Assembly: GCA_028554755.1 (NCBI GenBank)
Contig: JAPTOF010000014.1
Location: 7,688,001 to 7,752,000 of the forward strand
Reading direction: 5' to 3'
Source: Cordia subcordata
Lineage: Eukaryota; Streptophyta; Magnoliopsida; Boraginales; Cordiaceae
DNA: 64,000 nucleotides
Shown: positions 1 through 13,081 of the stretch, piece by piece
How the letters are laid out: the number at the start of each line of letters is the position of its first letter
How positions within the stretch are numbered: position 1 is the first letter of the stretch
Notes under the pieces: model-generated
What the model was told of the DNA's origin: nothing
The model's database searches: none
Seen by the model: the letters and a program-made list of their open reading frames with translations, nothing else
Position numbers and translations under genes: made by a program

Positions 1-488
1 ATGATATAAATGTCTTTTTACGTCATTTAACATTCATAAGCTAATCTAATAGCTAATTTTACCGAACACATTTTGTTCAATCAGCTAATTTTAGCTTTTG
101 AGAAATTCTAGTTGAAACGCTAAAAGTTACCTAAAAAGCTACTTGAAACACTAGTTTACCAAACAACAATAATTTAGCAAAATAGTGTTTTGAACAGTCA
201 AAATACTAAACGCTACTTGAAAAGCTGTTGCCGAACACACACTATTTATAATGGAACGACACACACACACACACATATATATATATATGTATATGAATAT
301 ATATTTGAATAATTTTTAAACTTTTAACTACAATGAGTTATTTTGACCACTCACACTCAACACTGAGAGCTTATTTTCCATTCTAGCAACTTGGTAAATC
401 AGTAGAAGCTAAGATAGAGTAGACTTGTCTAGCAATTAGAATCCTGTTTACAAGTACACGCAGAGAAAACGTCAATGACCTAAAGTAA
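1..488. other. Intergenic DNA with a CA/TA microsatellite
   Basis: No gene is seen. A compound (AC)n-(AT)n microsatellite lies at about 258-289. The stretch before it (about 60-240) holds short inverted matches around GCTACTTGAAA and ends in TTGCCGAACACACA. This may be the remnant of a MITE cut by the window edge, but I cannot define both ends. Confidence 0.5.
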
Positions 489-915
489 GAGCCCATTTGG
501 CTAAGTTTATTTTAAGTGCTTATAAGCAACAGGTGTTTATAAGTAAAAAGTTGTTTATAAGCATGTAACAAACAAACATAAAAATGTTTGAATAATATGT
601 GTTTATAAACTAATGACATGTTTAGTAAATAAGTATTTATAAGTAATAATAATAGTTAAAATGACTAAAGATAATATGTCATTAATTAATATGATAAAAT
701 AACTATTTTAAATTTTAAACTTAATATTATCTTTTTACAAGTTTGATCAAAAATACTTATATGCTGTTAGAAAATAAACTACTATTGCTAGTTTTTTGTT
801 CCCCAATTTATGAGCTAATAAAAAACACTTATAAATCACTTAACCAAATATGTCAATTATTATTTTTGAATTATAAATTAGTTTGACCAACTCATAAACT
901 TAGCCAAACACCCTC
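489..915. mobile_element. Tourist-like MITE, 427 bp
   Basis: The ends form terminal inverted repeats: the left end reads GAGCCCATTTGGCTAAGTTT, and the right end read in reverse gives GAGGGTGTTTGGCTAAGTTT. The element is flanked on both sides by the trinucleotide TAA (486-488 and 916-918). A TWA target duplication is the mark of PIF/Harbinger (Tourist) MITEs. There is no coding capacity inside. A short hairpin with related ends lies at 7373. Confidence 0.75.
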
Positions 916-918
916 TAA

Positions 919-2282
919 ATGCTAACCCTCAGCTGGAAGGTACATGAAGTACACCACGAGACCAAACATTCCGAGTAAAATTGTCGTCTCTTTGACAATA
1001 AAATTTGCTAGCTATATCTAGATACATATAACTGGTATGGATATGATGTTTAAACATCACATCAGTACATCAACCCCTCACATCAACATGATACTTACGT
1101 TCCGTCTATTGCGCTTTTCACGAAAATGACTTCACATGCATGCCAGGCGTATTTCTTTTACAGCACACAACAAATTATTTTCATAAAAATATTTTTTTTG
1201 GGGGAATTTAATTTAATTATCTTTTAAATAATTAACGTTATTTTCTGCAACTATATAGATAAATAATTGAAATAGTTTGACGACAATACGAGGTAAATTT
1301 TGGCATTGATGATATTGTGTTTTTGAGTTTTTGGTTTTTGTAGTGGAGTCTTCTCCCCGCATCACAGCATGGCTGCCCCAGGAACCGGGCAAAAGAGAAA
1401 AGGGGGAAAAGGGGGAATCAGAAAGGAGAGACTAGCTTGTAAGGAACCCTAAAGTGGTGTGTGTGTATATATGTATATATTCCCTATTGGGGGCTCCATT
1501 TTGCATTATTGTGAGTCACATAATGTACTAGATAACGTATAAAATTGTATAATAGTTTTCAATTGCTTTCCAACTTCTATCTCCTCCAAAATATCAAACA
1601 AACATCATCTCATTTCCCTTTCATATATACATCTTATGATGCATGATGATAATTGTTTAAGCACATAGGAACATACTAATGAAATGCTTGTAGCACATAC
1701 ATACACATATATGAGACATGCCATAATTCTCTCAAAGCCGCCAGGAAAATAAGTAGTTGAGTGGCTTATAATCGCTCTGACTTTTTGTTCTCAAGAAGCG
1801 TCTTTTAAGTACAAACCCCCGTAACCCCCCCCCCCCAACCCCCCGAGTAAGCAGGTAGACGAGAAAATACCTAGTGCTTCTTCCATAGACAGGTGTGTGA
1901 AAAGAGAGAAAATGTTATTAATAGTATATATAAAGATATATATATATATATATATATGTATGTATATTTATATATTTATATATATGTATGTATGTGTGTG
2001 TTTATTGGTTTACGGTGTTTGATTAATTTTTTGGCCATGAGAAGGGGATGATCTCCAGCCAGCGCAAAAGCGCTTGAGAGGGAAAACAAGCAACGCATGG
2101 CTCAGCCGTTGAACATATGTGCATCTTTTTCTCCTTCCTTGAATGGAGCACTTTGCTTTTGATTAGTGGCTCTATTTTGTCAAAAATAGACTCAAGTGTG
2201 TATGACTATTTAGTAAAATATAGAAGAAGCCAAATTTGCCTTTTGACTTATGTGCATCTTTTACATTCATGCACTTTTTTAC

Positions 2283-2314
<32 letters not shown>

Positions 2315-5300
2315 ACATTACCAGAATGATCAGTCTAATATAATTATGAAAAGCAGTTCTTAATTATTCACACATATATAATTTTTGTACAAGAAAATCA
2401 TAATTAGCGGGTATCACTTAATTGCAATTGTAACCATACATGCAACTATAATCATGGTTTCAATTACATTATTATTGGAGATATCATAATTTTGCTCTTA
2501 TATATTGAGCTCGTCTTTTAACACGCAGTGTTGTCTCGTGAATATATATGTTGTCGCAATCAAATAATATAATACTTACTTCTTTAGGAAAAAGGAAAAA
2601 AACGCATGACTCTCATGGCCCACCTAGCAATACTGCTGAAGTGTATACATGAAATTAAGCAAATATATATAAGATAATATAGTAACACCTAATACAAACA
2701 GCATTTGGATGAATTGCCACCATGGTGTACATCCTGTAAGGGTTTAATATTATAAAAGATAAAGCATATAGGACCATGCTAACAACAGAGAAGTTGGCCA
2801 TGCCCACTACTAACGAAGCTATGGAAACGCAACATAAATCAAGAAGGAAAAAAGAAAAACGAAAAAGGCACGTGAAATGTAAGATGGTGTGTAGCAGAAG
2901 CGTATGTGCAAATCCAGCTAACTGCAATTTCCTCATACGCATAACTCACCTATTGCTTACAAATCTAGAGAAGTTGTATTTCATCAGAAACCTATCATCT
3001 TCAGTATAATACTTCCGTATATATGAAGATTAGTGTGATAGATTCATGCATATAGCTCTAATTATCAATACACTTTTAAGAAGAAAAAAAAAAAGCAAAA
3101 AAACACCGTTTTGCATTGATAGCTTCTATCTTATATTAATCTTGTAATGTAACAATAGATTCTAACACACACAGCACTACAACAATAATATTTGTGTTGT
3201 GAGAATATATATTTGTATTTGCATATTTCAGTTATAATAAGTTATTATTCAACCATTTCACCTAACTATTGACACAGCTATGAAATTGAAGAAACAAGAC
3301 CACAACCAATTGATACAATAAATAAATATATCAATATTCTCTGCACAAGTTTAAACTTTTAAATCAGATGATCACTTTATCATAATATTAGAGTCTAAAT
3401 CATTGGATTCTCATCCACCTATTTATAACACAACATCAAAAACTGTTACGTGCATGATTCTAAACAAAATACATTTGCAATTAACATTCTCTTTATAAGT
3501 TTAAACTTTCAGATAATGTGATTATTCTATTGTGACCAATTAGAGGAGGTGGAGGACTCCCACACGCATTATCAATTACCACATCCCACATGGGGAGCAT
3601 TTTCAAGCATGGTCATGAATGGGCATCCCCTTCTCTCTGCCTCAATACCAATTCCGGCAATGTCCAACAACACCACCACCCAAGCTTGCCTTTCTTAGAT
3701 GAATCCCAAGTTCATGCTGACTGGGCTGGTCATGGCCAAGTTGGGCTCGCCTCAGCCTCTTTTTGGACACGTAACTTGTCCAGAGAATCCCACTTACATC
3801 GGAAAAAACAAATTTTTAAAAAGACTTTTTGTTGTAAAAATTAAATTAATTAAAGAAAATATGCACGTTAATCGAAGATGTTCCACTTGAGCTGAATTTA
3901 ATGTAAATGCTTTGACCCCAATGGAAGTCAAAAATGTGCTTCTTTTCTTTGCTTTTTGAGTAAAAATATATTATCATATGGAGGAATCCTCAATTGATGC
4001 TACCCTCAAAAGTATCGGCATTTCTGCAACTTTCTCACCCAACACTACTTTCGCAAAAAAGTAGCTTTATTCTTGCACACAATTAAGAGAATATGGAAAA
4101 GGGTTTCAGCATATACTATATATTTGCTCATCCTATTTAGATTCCTTTATATAAAATGTTATATAATATTATGAAAATTAAAAGAATTCAATGATAAAGA
4201 ACTTATATCCTTTTCTAAATTTGTTATGGATATGACAAGATTATATAATATGTTATCGACTTAATATTATAATATAATATGTTACAATGAAGAGAATTTA
4301 AAAAGATTCTTTACAATAAAGAGAATTCAATAAAAGGGTTCAGCGTGTATAATATGTTATCTACTCAATATTATAATATTATGAAAGAAGTTGAATAGTA
4401 GATCCAAGAAACATATGTAAGAAACATATAAGTGGCGAAACGATTTGATCTTTAATCACTCCAGACAGATACAAGCCACTGTTACAGCAAATCTTGAGTG
4501 GGCCAAAAAGATTATGGAAGCTTGGAGTGGGCAACAAATGAGGGGGTCTACATAATTGGTGCGAGATGAAGTTCAAATGGAGTACTAACCTCATTGAAGG
4601 TAATTAGATGTTTAATCTTTATGGTTGTTCCAAAGTGGATCTAGGGGATCGGACTGCTTTGTGACGTTAGATGTAATTGGACGATTGGTTTTACGATGAA
4701 TCTTGAAATTGTCACAAGTAGTAGGGCTAAATATTGGCTGTATGAGAAGGGCTGCATATGGCGGAATAAATGAATATAAAAATTCTCATTAATAAAATGG
4801 ATTCTTTTGCTACCTTCAATTATCTTAGTGTTGACGACTGAGAAACCGCAATTGTGAAAATGATCTTGAAGGCCACGGCCCCCAAATTACTGCAAAATTA
4901 TGGAATGATTACTGTTAGATTTGGGAGGATTTGGTGGTCAAATCAAAGAGCCTGCAATGTGGAGGAGAAATAATTCTTTGATGGATTTACGGATCTTGTT
5001 GTACGAAAAGTGAGTAGATTCTCTTTGCATTTAGAATGCACAAAGAGTCCCTTGCAGCATCATGTAACCTGATCATGAGATCCCACCATCAAGTCAAACA
5101 CCTCAACCATTTTGACAAATCTTCTTGCAGCTCCTTGGTCAACGTCCCATCAACAAATTTCATTTTCTGTTTTATTCCAATTTGATTGTGATCAAATTGA
5201 TAAGGTGGGAAAACTCAGGAATCTTATGTTGGTATATATAGACAATGGCAGATGTACTAAGGGCTTGTATGAATTAACTTAATTCTTTTCAAAATCTTGT

Positions 5301-6692
5301 TCAATAACTTTTGATTTTATGTTGGTATACATAGATCAATGGTGGATGTATTAAAGGCTCGTGTGGATTGACTTTTTGTTTTTTTTTTTTAACTTTGTTT
5401 TATAACTTTGGAAAAAAGTATTTTTTTAGTATAAAATTAAATTTTTTGTTTTTGAAAAAGTAGAATTTGAGAATAATTCAAAGGAGCATTAAAACAACGA
5501 TCTGCACTAAAAAAATTGTGTAATTTTTAAGATATTGAACGTTTTATTATAAACATGATCCGTATATGAATGTTGTCCAATATAAGGTTTTATTTTTAAT
5601 GTTTGTTGAACAAAAATTCTGAATTGCCTTGGTAAGGATGATGTTTCTGGTCCCCTCCCATTGCTGTGTATGCTTTCTCCAAATTCTGCAGCTATACGAT
5701 CACGTGACTTGTGCCCTGAAGATTCATTTTTCTCCTTCGAAAAGCACAAGTATGGAATGTACCATTATCGATTTTATTATGTGACTTTTGCAATCCTCTA
5801 TACTATGGAAACACTTTGCACAAGTATTTAAGGATAGTACATCAAACTTTGTTTGCTGTGGTACCAGATTTATCTTTTGATCCTCATTTTGACTTTGTCT
5901 GTCATTTTAAAACAAAATTGAAATTCGTTGCGTAACAGTGATTTGACCGAGAAACAAATAAGTGGGCCCCACTTTTATGTGATGCAGGCGAGTAATTATT
6001 TACTTAATAAGAGTATTTCTAACAAAATTTAATGGCGTCGAGCTCATGTTTAAGTAGGGTAATACTATATATTGACCAACAAACAAATAGAATATCGATT
6101 AATGTTGAAATTCGTTACAGAAAAGCTGTACCCGTAATGTAGATTTAGTCCTAATTAATTAGCACAAATTAGAATTTGAATGGTTCAATAAGATATTCGT
6201 CCTTTCGATTTCAGCACGATCCTCATATCTTTAGATTTTAATGATGGTTTGACTTGTGTCAGTTGAATCAAATTAATATGTGCAAGTTGCATTGTGGAGA
6301 TGTCTTAAATATGATTCTACAGACCAATGTGTACTATTAATCAATTTATTATTAACACTAAGCGTGCGGAATAGGAGTATATTAGTACTAAAGAATGTAA
6401 GAGGGGGGTAGGTTAGCAATTTTTAAACAGGAATTAAAGACTATGAGGAATCTCATGATGTTAAGCTAAACTTTGTATCTCCGGACACACTGACACAACG
6501 CACACACTCGCATAATGCAGTCTCTAATGGGACTCCATTGTCTTCTATGCCTTGAACATAATTAAAATATATGTATATCATCTTATAAAGTTATAATGAT
6601 AATGCTAAGATTTGTTGAAAAGTACTTCGAATTTCTTAGGCTAATTTGGATTGACAATTAGAAGTCTAATTAGAGTTGAAGTCCTAGCTTGA
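919..6692. other. Gene-poor intergenic DNA with simple repeats
   Basis: I see no supportable gene. Landmarks are a run of 12 C at 1825-1836, TA-rich microsatellites around 1938-1995, and a GA/CT microsatellite at about 2284-2314. A GC-richer patch at 3545-3790 has two overlapping short open frames but no recognisable domain. A patch at about 5620-5750 could encode a short basic peptide on the minus strand, again with no recognised domain or clear splice partners. Confidence 0.5.
1369..1452 (+). CDS. Possible short ORF (27 residues), Lys/Gly-rich
   Basis: An ATG in a good plant context (CAGCATGGCTGCC) opens a 27-codon frame ending in TAA. The product would be small and basic, rich in Lys, Arg and Gly. 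The patch is clearly more GC-rich than its surroundings, which is the only reason for listing it. There is no family, no splice partner and no promoter I can identify. It could equally be a leader of an unannotated transcript or chance. Confidence 0.12.
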   Translation: MAAPGTGQKRKGGKGGIRKERLACKEP

Positions 6693-6811
6693 TAGGATTA
6701 GCATTAGTCTTATTTATTGCAAATAGGAATCCAAAACCTGGTGAGATTAACATTTGTCTTATTTAGCTGCTGATAGGAATCCTAAACCAAGTAGGATTAG
6801 CATTAGTCTCC
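6693..6811. repeat. Tandem repeat, about 2.4 copies of 49-50 bp
   Basis: Units start at 6693, 6742 and 6792 with TAGGATTAGCATTAGTCTT-like sequence and contain GATAGGAATCC(T/A)AAACC. The third unit is partial. Short repeats of ATATTGCATTCTTATTA follow at about 6938-7010. The motif style resembles the LTRs of plant copia elements, but I cannot define an element around it. Confidence 0.7.
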
Positions 6812-7372
6812 TATAAATATGATGTTCCACCTTGTTGTTAATGGCCAAAGGCCATACGCCTCAGGCCATAAGCACGGGCCATAACTCGCACCTCATAAGG
6901 AAACGGTAGGGTTGGTTATGAATCTGTAACTTTACAATATTGCATTCTTATTACATTAGTCTAGGAATATTGCATTCTTATTAAAGAATTAGCATATTGC
7001 ATTCTTAATGCCACACATCCGCACAACAAGATTATTACTGAAAAAAATTCACTCGTAGCCAGGTGTTCACTTGAAGTTTTTTCACTTGTACCCTAGTGTT
7101 TGACCTCCGATCACGAGCAAGAGAAGTAAAAATTGAGTCAGCTCGGGATGCTTGGGATGGACTCAAATGCTCAAGTCAATGAAGAGATTGAATAGCTCAA
7201 AGACAAGAAAGGCTAGTTATATTGCTTGAAGGCTTATAAATGCATACATGACATGGCTTGCTATTTATAGATTCTTGGTGGTAGAATTTAGACAAGACCG
7301 ATATCAACTTCGCTGGATAACAGCACAGAAGCGGAGTTCCAATGGAATTAACCTGTTAGAGTTTCATTTTAA

Positions 7373-7492
7373 GAGGGTGTTTGACTTTGTTTATTTTAAA
7401 TACTTATAAGCACCTAAAGAAAAATATCTTCTCACATACTTTTGACTATTTAGGTGCGTATAAACACGAAATAAGCAAAGTCAAACACCCTC
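7373..7492. mobile_element. Hairpin MITE, 120 bp
   Basis: The sequence folds on itself almost end to end: GAGGGTGTTTGACTTTGTTT at the left pairs with AAGCAAAGTCAAACACCCTC at the right, and the pairing continues inward to a small loop around CACCTAAAG. The ends resemble those of the 489-915 MITE. A clean target duplication is not evident. Transcribed hairpins of this kind can feed small-RNA production, but nothing here shows transcription. Confidence 0.65.
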
Positions 7493-7737
7493 AAAATTGG
7501 ATACTTAGCCACCTAGGCATCTAGGCATATATATGCTAAAGTTTTCAGGCCCAACCCCAACAGAATTGGAGGCAAGTGGGGCAAGACTCAGATGCAACTA
7601 AGTTAGTGACCTTCTTAGGTCGGGCAGCATCTAAACCCAAAAAATGTAAGTCGGGTCAAGTTGACACATATCGTATATAAAAGATGTAATATAATAATTA
7701 TAAAGTAAACTACAATTATAACGAAATAATTTCGATA

Positions 7738-8069
7738 TGTTATGAAATTATTAATTACTATGGATATTCATCTTTAGGCTAGTTTATTATTATCCAAACT
7801 TTAGATATAGTTCAATATTATTTGGACTCTCATGTGATGTACTTATGTATTCTAAGTTCTAGTGAATTCTAGTCCTATGTAACTACTTTTGTATTACTCC
7901 TATAAATAAGGGTCTTTGTATTGTAAAAGTTGTATGGAAGAACCAACAATCAAAAGAAGCAATAAAATATTCTCCCCTCGTCTCTCTTATATGTTCTCTC
8001 TTTCTCTATTTATATTCTCTTTATTTCTCTTATTCACTCTTTTTCTATTGTGTAGTTATTTTTATAACA
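7738..8069 (+). repeat. 5' LTR of the copia element
   Basis: 332 bp, aligned by eye with 11391-11737. It contains a TATA-like CTATAAATAAG at 7900-7910 and a pyrimidine-rich tail at about 7975-8050. Confidence 0.82.
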
Positions 8070-8092
8070 AGTTATCAGCACGATTAGTCTCT

Positions 8093-8190
8093 ACTAATCA
8101 AGAGATATGAAGAGATTATTAAGAAGATTTGGAGAGACTTAACTAATCATGAGATATGAAGAGATTATTAAGAAGATTTGGAGAGAAAGT
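8093..8190. repeat. 49-bp tandem duplication in the copia leader
   Basis: Two adjacent copies, starting at 8093 and 8142, share ACTAATCA(A/T)GAGATATGAA and continue AGATTATTAAGAAGATTTGG with almost no difference. They lie just inside the 5' LTR of the copia element. Their near-identity against the decayed LTR pair suggests a later local duplication. Confidence 0.8.
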
Positions 8191-11100
8191 ATTGTTAACG
8201 ACACGAGGATATTTATATTGCAATTTTCAGTAAAGTGATATTGCGATTTTCGGCAAACTTTTATTTTAGCTTGTTTTAATTTTATTTTGAATTTTATATA
8301 TCTCATGATGTCAAATATCACAAACTAAAAGTTTGTTATTTAAAAAATACTGAGCAATTATAACTTGCCTAGAAAGCTCAGACTGATAACCATATGGTCA
8401 TGAACTAAAAATTCGTCCTTTTATCAGGCAATAAATATAATATAAAACTCTTTGGAATTAAAATCCACATGGATATAAAAATTATGAAGGAATTCTTCTA
8501 TAGAAGGAAATTACATATTCTGAAGGATTGCGATAAATTAATAATATTCTTTCTTTATCTCCATAAAGGATTTAAGCCTAGCAAAGGATTTGAGATCCTT
8601 CTATAAAATCTAATTGAAATATGACCATCAAAAGGCAATATTTTGAAAACTCACTATAATTGCGTTGTACAATTTTGAGACTGAAAGCGAGTATATATCC
8701 GTAATATTTCTCAAATAATTTTATGCGAAAAAATATGGATGCCCTAAATATGCTCTAATATATCAATATTAGAGAGCATAATTTGAAATTTATTTTTGGG
8801 CATTACCAAATCCTATGAGCAAAATAATTTATGATGAATTAGGCACCATGTCAATTTGCTCAAAATCATTCCTTGAAGAGAATGATATATTATTCTATTG
8901 TCATGGATATGATTACAGAAATAATATTATAGATATTATGATGGTAATATGGGTGCAATAATAATGAGAATAATTATTGAAAATTCACATATGTACCAAT
9001 ATATGTGTTGCTTGTTCCTAAGAGGAAAAACAATAAGTAGACAATCCCTTAATAAAGACGTTGAATCTTCTAAATTTCTATAATGAATACAAAAGAGGTA
9101 AATAAATTGGTCTAGTAGAATCTTTTATTGAACGCCTAAAAGCGTATGGTCCTAGACCATCATTGATTATAATGAAATTGTTTAATTTTATCCGTGAATC
9201 ATGTTATGTAATATATTGCAGCGCTTATGAAAAAAGACCAACTGCTTATCAACAATTATTTCCCATTGGTCTAGAAAAAGAAATCCCATACAAATATTTT
9301 TATTGTGCAAGATATATATTTTGATTACTCTACTATAGCACATTAAGATGACCGTATGAAAAAGGAGTTAGAAATTTATATTGAATTTGAATCTTAGTCA
9401 TTTATTAAATATTTTATATCATTGACTAAAAATACTGAAAAGCATATATTACTAATTGTTGAAAAATATTTCCAACCTTAGGGGGAGAAAAACAAAAGCT
9501 AAAAAGATGAAAAGTTTTTATAGAATACACCTGATCCTCGCACAAGTCAATATGAGTTGAAAGTTTAAAAAATTATTTATCTGCAGAAAGATACAAAGAT
9601 GCATTTATTGATATAAATAACGTGACGAAGTCACGTATGTCAATCATAAGTGCTCTTATTTGAATTTATGTCTAAATAGACAAAGTATATCTACTGGATG
9701 TTAGAAGCGTAGTAGACTTCAGTTCCAACTATAGAGGAGTAAAATAAGTAAGTTGGCATTTTTGAAATATTTGATATCCTGAAAATATCAATCTGATCAA
9801 ACAAGTTATAATTGAGAAATATTATTTTACTCTAAAAGAATGTCAGGTACCTGAATATGATTGAAATTACTGAGAATAAGGATATCTCATTCAATTATAT
9901 TACTATCAAAAAGAATGGAATTGAGAAAAATGAAAATGATCATGATCAATATTTGGATATATAGTAGCTCCTATTATAATGAAAAAGTGAGGATTATGAA
10001 CTGAAGTTCATCTAAAGATGTCGATATAAATACATTTGGCCAATATACAAAAGACGCAATCTAGGTATATTTAAGTATTTTAACCCTTTTGGTCAACACA
10101 TACTGTATATTTAAGTATTTTAAACCAATCTCTTAAGAGATATTTTTTCATGTGATGGATACAATTATATTAGCTTGGCAATCTTTTGAAAGGACTTCAA
10201 TATATGCGTCTTATGAATATGAAACAACGTATGCATGTGTTTAGTATGATATTTGTCTTGATGGACTAGAGATGTTTGAAGTATAAATCTCAAAAGAAGT
10301 ATAGTCAAAGCTCTTTGTATAAGTTGAAATATCTCAAAAATTAAAATATATTTGCTTTAATGCAAATCTTCTAAAGAAAAGGATTCAATGCAAAAATTAA
10401 AATATATTTAACCACATGTTTTTATAAAGAAACATATATAAGAAGAATTCATGAACAGCTTTCATACAGAATTTTGGGAAAATTTATTTTGGCTTAGCCT
10501 GAATTTTAATTATTTTTCAGATAAAATATTATCCATAAATCACTTTGGCAAAAAGAAATTTTAGAGCCAAAGAGCCAATACATTAAGTGTCTAAATATGT
10601 TGACGGACCATGTTGATTTGTGAAGATAATGAAAAATTATTAGTCATAAAGTGTCATACCTCAACACATCTTGCTATACTATATATACCAATACAATTAT
10701 CTATTATTTTATTAGCAAGAGTTGGTTTTGAACCAATAGAAAAGCCTTGGAGGTATTACACAAAAAATTTCGCTATCATTATTATCAAGACACTCAAAGT
10801 TAATGCTGATTGAATATGAAAGTTTTTGAGTATTTGCTAACTTACAATGAGCAATATTTTTTTATATGTGCTAAAATTACTATGTATTCATACTTGTGAA
10901 AGCTTATTATTATAGTTGTCTCCCCAAAGCATGCCAATACATTACCCAACAAATGAACAATATGAATTATTTGAGTAAAGGAGATTATATTGCTAGCAAT
11001 TGAGCCTAGAATATAATATTGAATCCATGCATGAACTCCCCAAGAAATATTAGAAAAGGTTCATCAAATTTCTCAAGCAAAAACTTGGCAGGTTCATCTT

Positions 11101-11390
11101 AATTGATATCATCTATAATAATATTTGATAAACTACAAGGTTGGCATGTGTACTCAGAAATTTCTTGATATGTTTAAATGAGGAGAGACAAATACCAACT
11201 GTACTCTTTTTCTCTTAACGTAGGTTTTGTCTCACTGGATTTTTTTAGTAAGGTTTTTAATGAGACAGCATTAAGCGTACAATAAAAATATTGTACTCTT
11301 TTGCCTTTACTAAGATTTTTGCCTCACTGAGTTTTCTCTTAGTAAAGTTTTAACTAGGGATAATCTTAAGAAATGAATATCTTAGGGGAG

Positions 11391-11737
11391 TGTTATGAAA
11401 TTATTAATTATTGTGGATATTTATCTTTGGGCTAATTTATTATTATCCAAACTCTAAATATGATTCAACATTATTTGGACTCTCCTGTTATACAGTTGAA
11501 TCAACCTGTATATTCTAAGTCTATGTAAATTCTAATCCTATGTAATTACTTTTATATTATTCTTGTAAATAGGAGTTTCTGTATTGTAAAAGTTTTATAG
11601 AAGAACCAATAATCAAGAGAAGTAATAAAATATTCTCCCCTCTTCTCTTATGTTCTCTCTTTCTCTCTTTATTTATCATTTTCTCTTTATTTATCTTATT
11701 CACATATCTTTTTTTTTTAATAGTTATTTTTATAACT
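11391..11737 (+). repeat. 3' LTR of the copia element
   Basis: 347 bp, the partner of 7738-8069. It is longer mainly through an insertion near 11505-11515 and changes in the pyrimidine-rich tail. Confidence 0.82.
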
Positions 11738-12802
11738 GGATAATTAAGTATGAAAATTTTCTTCATTCGTGGCTTCTTTTGTGGCAACAGAAAATACACT
11801 TGCACATTTTCATTAATGGAATCCGAAAATGTAATTTGACTTCTCCAATAGAAGATATACATTCTTTACGTGTTTTCAAGCTCATTATTTTATTATTCCC
11901 TCCACGCAATCCCCCCCCCCCCCTTGTATTGTCTACGTGTATTCCATAATCCATATAAAGTGTAAATATCTTACAAGAGAAAGATAATTTTCACCATAAT
12001 GCAATCGTAAATGAGTGAAAACAACATATTCGGTCAAGAATAGTCTCCGGCAAAAGATTTCTAGAATTCTAGTAATCGTCCATGGACACTGTGGCTTTAA
12101 GATTATCATATGATTATTTAACTCATCGGAAGTTTCACGTCAAGCTTTTCTTTTGTGAAGCAAATGAATATACTGATTGGTCGATCAATTTTGGCTGGCT
12201 TTTGAGAAACACATTTATTCATCATTGAACCCTCCAAACAAAAAAAGAAAATATGGCAAGAGAAGTTTCAAACACCTATCATGTCTACCCCTAAGAGAGA
12301 CTATGTTATAGGAGTTAGAGAACGTAAAATTAGAGACAATCGTCCAAACACCTAAACCTAATGTATCATGATTCAAGTTTAATAACCAATATATGTGAAT
12401 ATTTGGCTATGGGGAAATTCCCACAGAACTTCAAATACTTCAATCGCTATAGCATAAAATTGCGCAACACAAATGGCTACCACGTATAGATTGATAATAT
12501 TATACGTGGTGCAATTTATGGAGAAGAGCTTCTCGTAAGAATTATATTACTCTATATTTGTGAGACACAAGATCGATTTGCATTGGTTTTTTTTTTTTTA
12601 TGAAAATGTATTTTTCTGAGAAAGGTACCAACTTTTTTTCTACAAGTATTTGACTTAACTTTTTTTTTAAAAAAAAAAACTTTGAAAAAGTTTCAAATCC
12701 AACTTCTTCCAACATAAAAAATTTTTAACTTCTCAAAAAAAATTACTTTTTTCAAAAATTACATATAAAAAGAAAATTTATCTAAGCAAGCCCACAATAC
12801 GA
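11738..12802. other. Intergenic DNA, no gene seen
   Basis: AT-rich with long A and T runs at 12587-12790. That part resembles the core of the GGGCTYRTTTGGATT MITE family found elsewhere in the window and ends in AAGCAAGCCCA at 12784, but only the right end is clear. Confidence 0.4.
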
Positions 12803-12972
12803 TGGGCTCTTGTTCTTTTTCTTGAAATTCAAAAGGGATCTCTCTGCCGAAGTCCAAGATCTAGCCCAGTTTTATAGGCATGTATTAAGCCCCAAAGTTC
12901 CTTTAGTTGGGCTTTCGAAAGTTGAGTCTTCGTAGCAAAACAAGAGCGGTTTCTTTTTCCTCCTATTGGGCT
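12803..12972. promoter_or_regulatory. Site II (TGGGCT) cluster upstream of the 103-residue gene
   Basis: Three TGGGCT elements occur at 12803, 12908 and 12967, within 280 bp of the start codon at 13082. Site II elements of this type bind TCP factors and are typical of plant housekeeping promoters. Their presence supports a real gene at 13082, but function is inferred from motif and position only. Confidence 0.45.
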
Positions 12973-13081
12973 TGGTTTGGGTACTTGAATTAAAAGAATG
13001 GTTTCGGACTTAGGGGGTACCAAATACCAATTTACAACAATCTTAGGGCACAAACTGAAAATTTCATAAAGGGGTAAAGCA

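Larger units (their letters stand above)
7738..11737 (+). mobile_element. Decayed Ty1/copia LTR retrotransposon, 4.0 kb
   Basis: Two direct LTRs are present, 7738-8069 (332 bp) and 11391-11737 (347 bp). Both begin TGTTATGAAATTATTAATTA and end in ATTTTTATAAC(A/T). The likely target duplication is CGATA/GGATA. After the 5' LTR comes the primer-site-like AGTTATCAGCACG, common in copia elements, and a purine tract CTTAGGGGAG precedes the 3' LTR. Inside, frameshifted fragments match the copia linker between integrase and reverse transcriptase: a GGEN-like segment near 9480 and the DAFxD...TKS segment near 9595-9640. Stop codons and frameshifts are everywhere, so no protein can be made. The LTRs differ at very roughly one site in seven by eye, so the insertion is old. 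Confidence 0.85.

Noticed and set aside
2117..2329. Open frame of 70 codons ending in a GA microsatellite
   Set aside because: The C-terminus is an Arg/Glu run made by the (GA)n tract, with no domain and no splice or promoter support.
3590..3890. Two overlapping frames in a GC-richer patch
   Set aside because: Neither product shows a recognisable domain; they are out of frame with each other and have no clear splice partners. Probably a gene or TE remnant, but not provable here.
5507..5749. Minus-strand frame with a polar segment (SSGHKSRDRIAAEFGESIHS)
   Set aside because: It looks protein-like over about 40 residues but has no ATG, no clear splice partners and no family I can name. It could be a captured gene fragment.
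10610..10813. 67-codon frame inside the copia element
   Set aside because: It lies in the decayed polyprotein region and is only a chance gap between stops.
12829..13053. Minus-strand frame (KTQLSKAQLKELWGLIHAYK...) upstream of the small gene
   Set aside because: It overlaps the TGGGCT promoter cluster and has no splice support or known domain.
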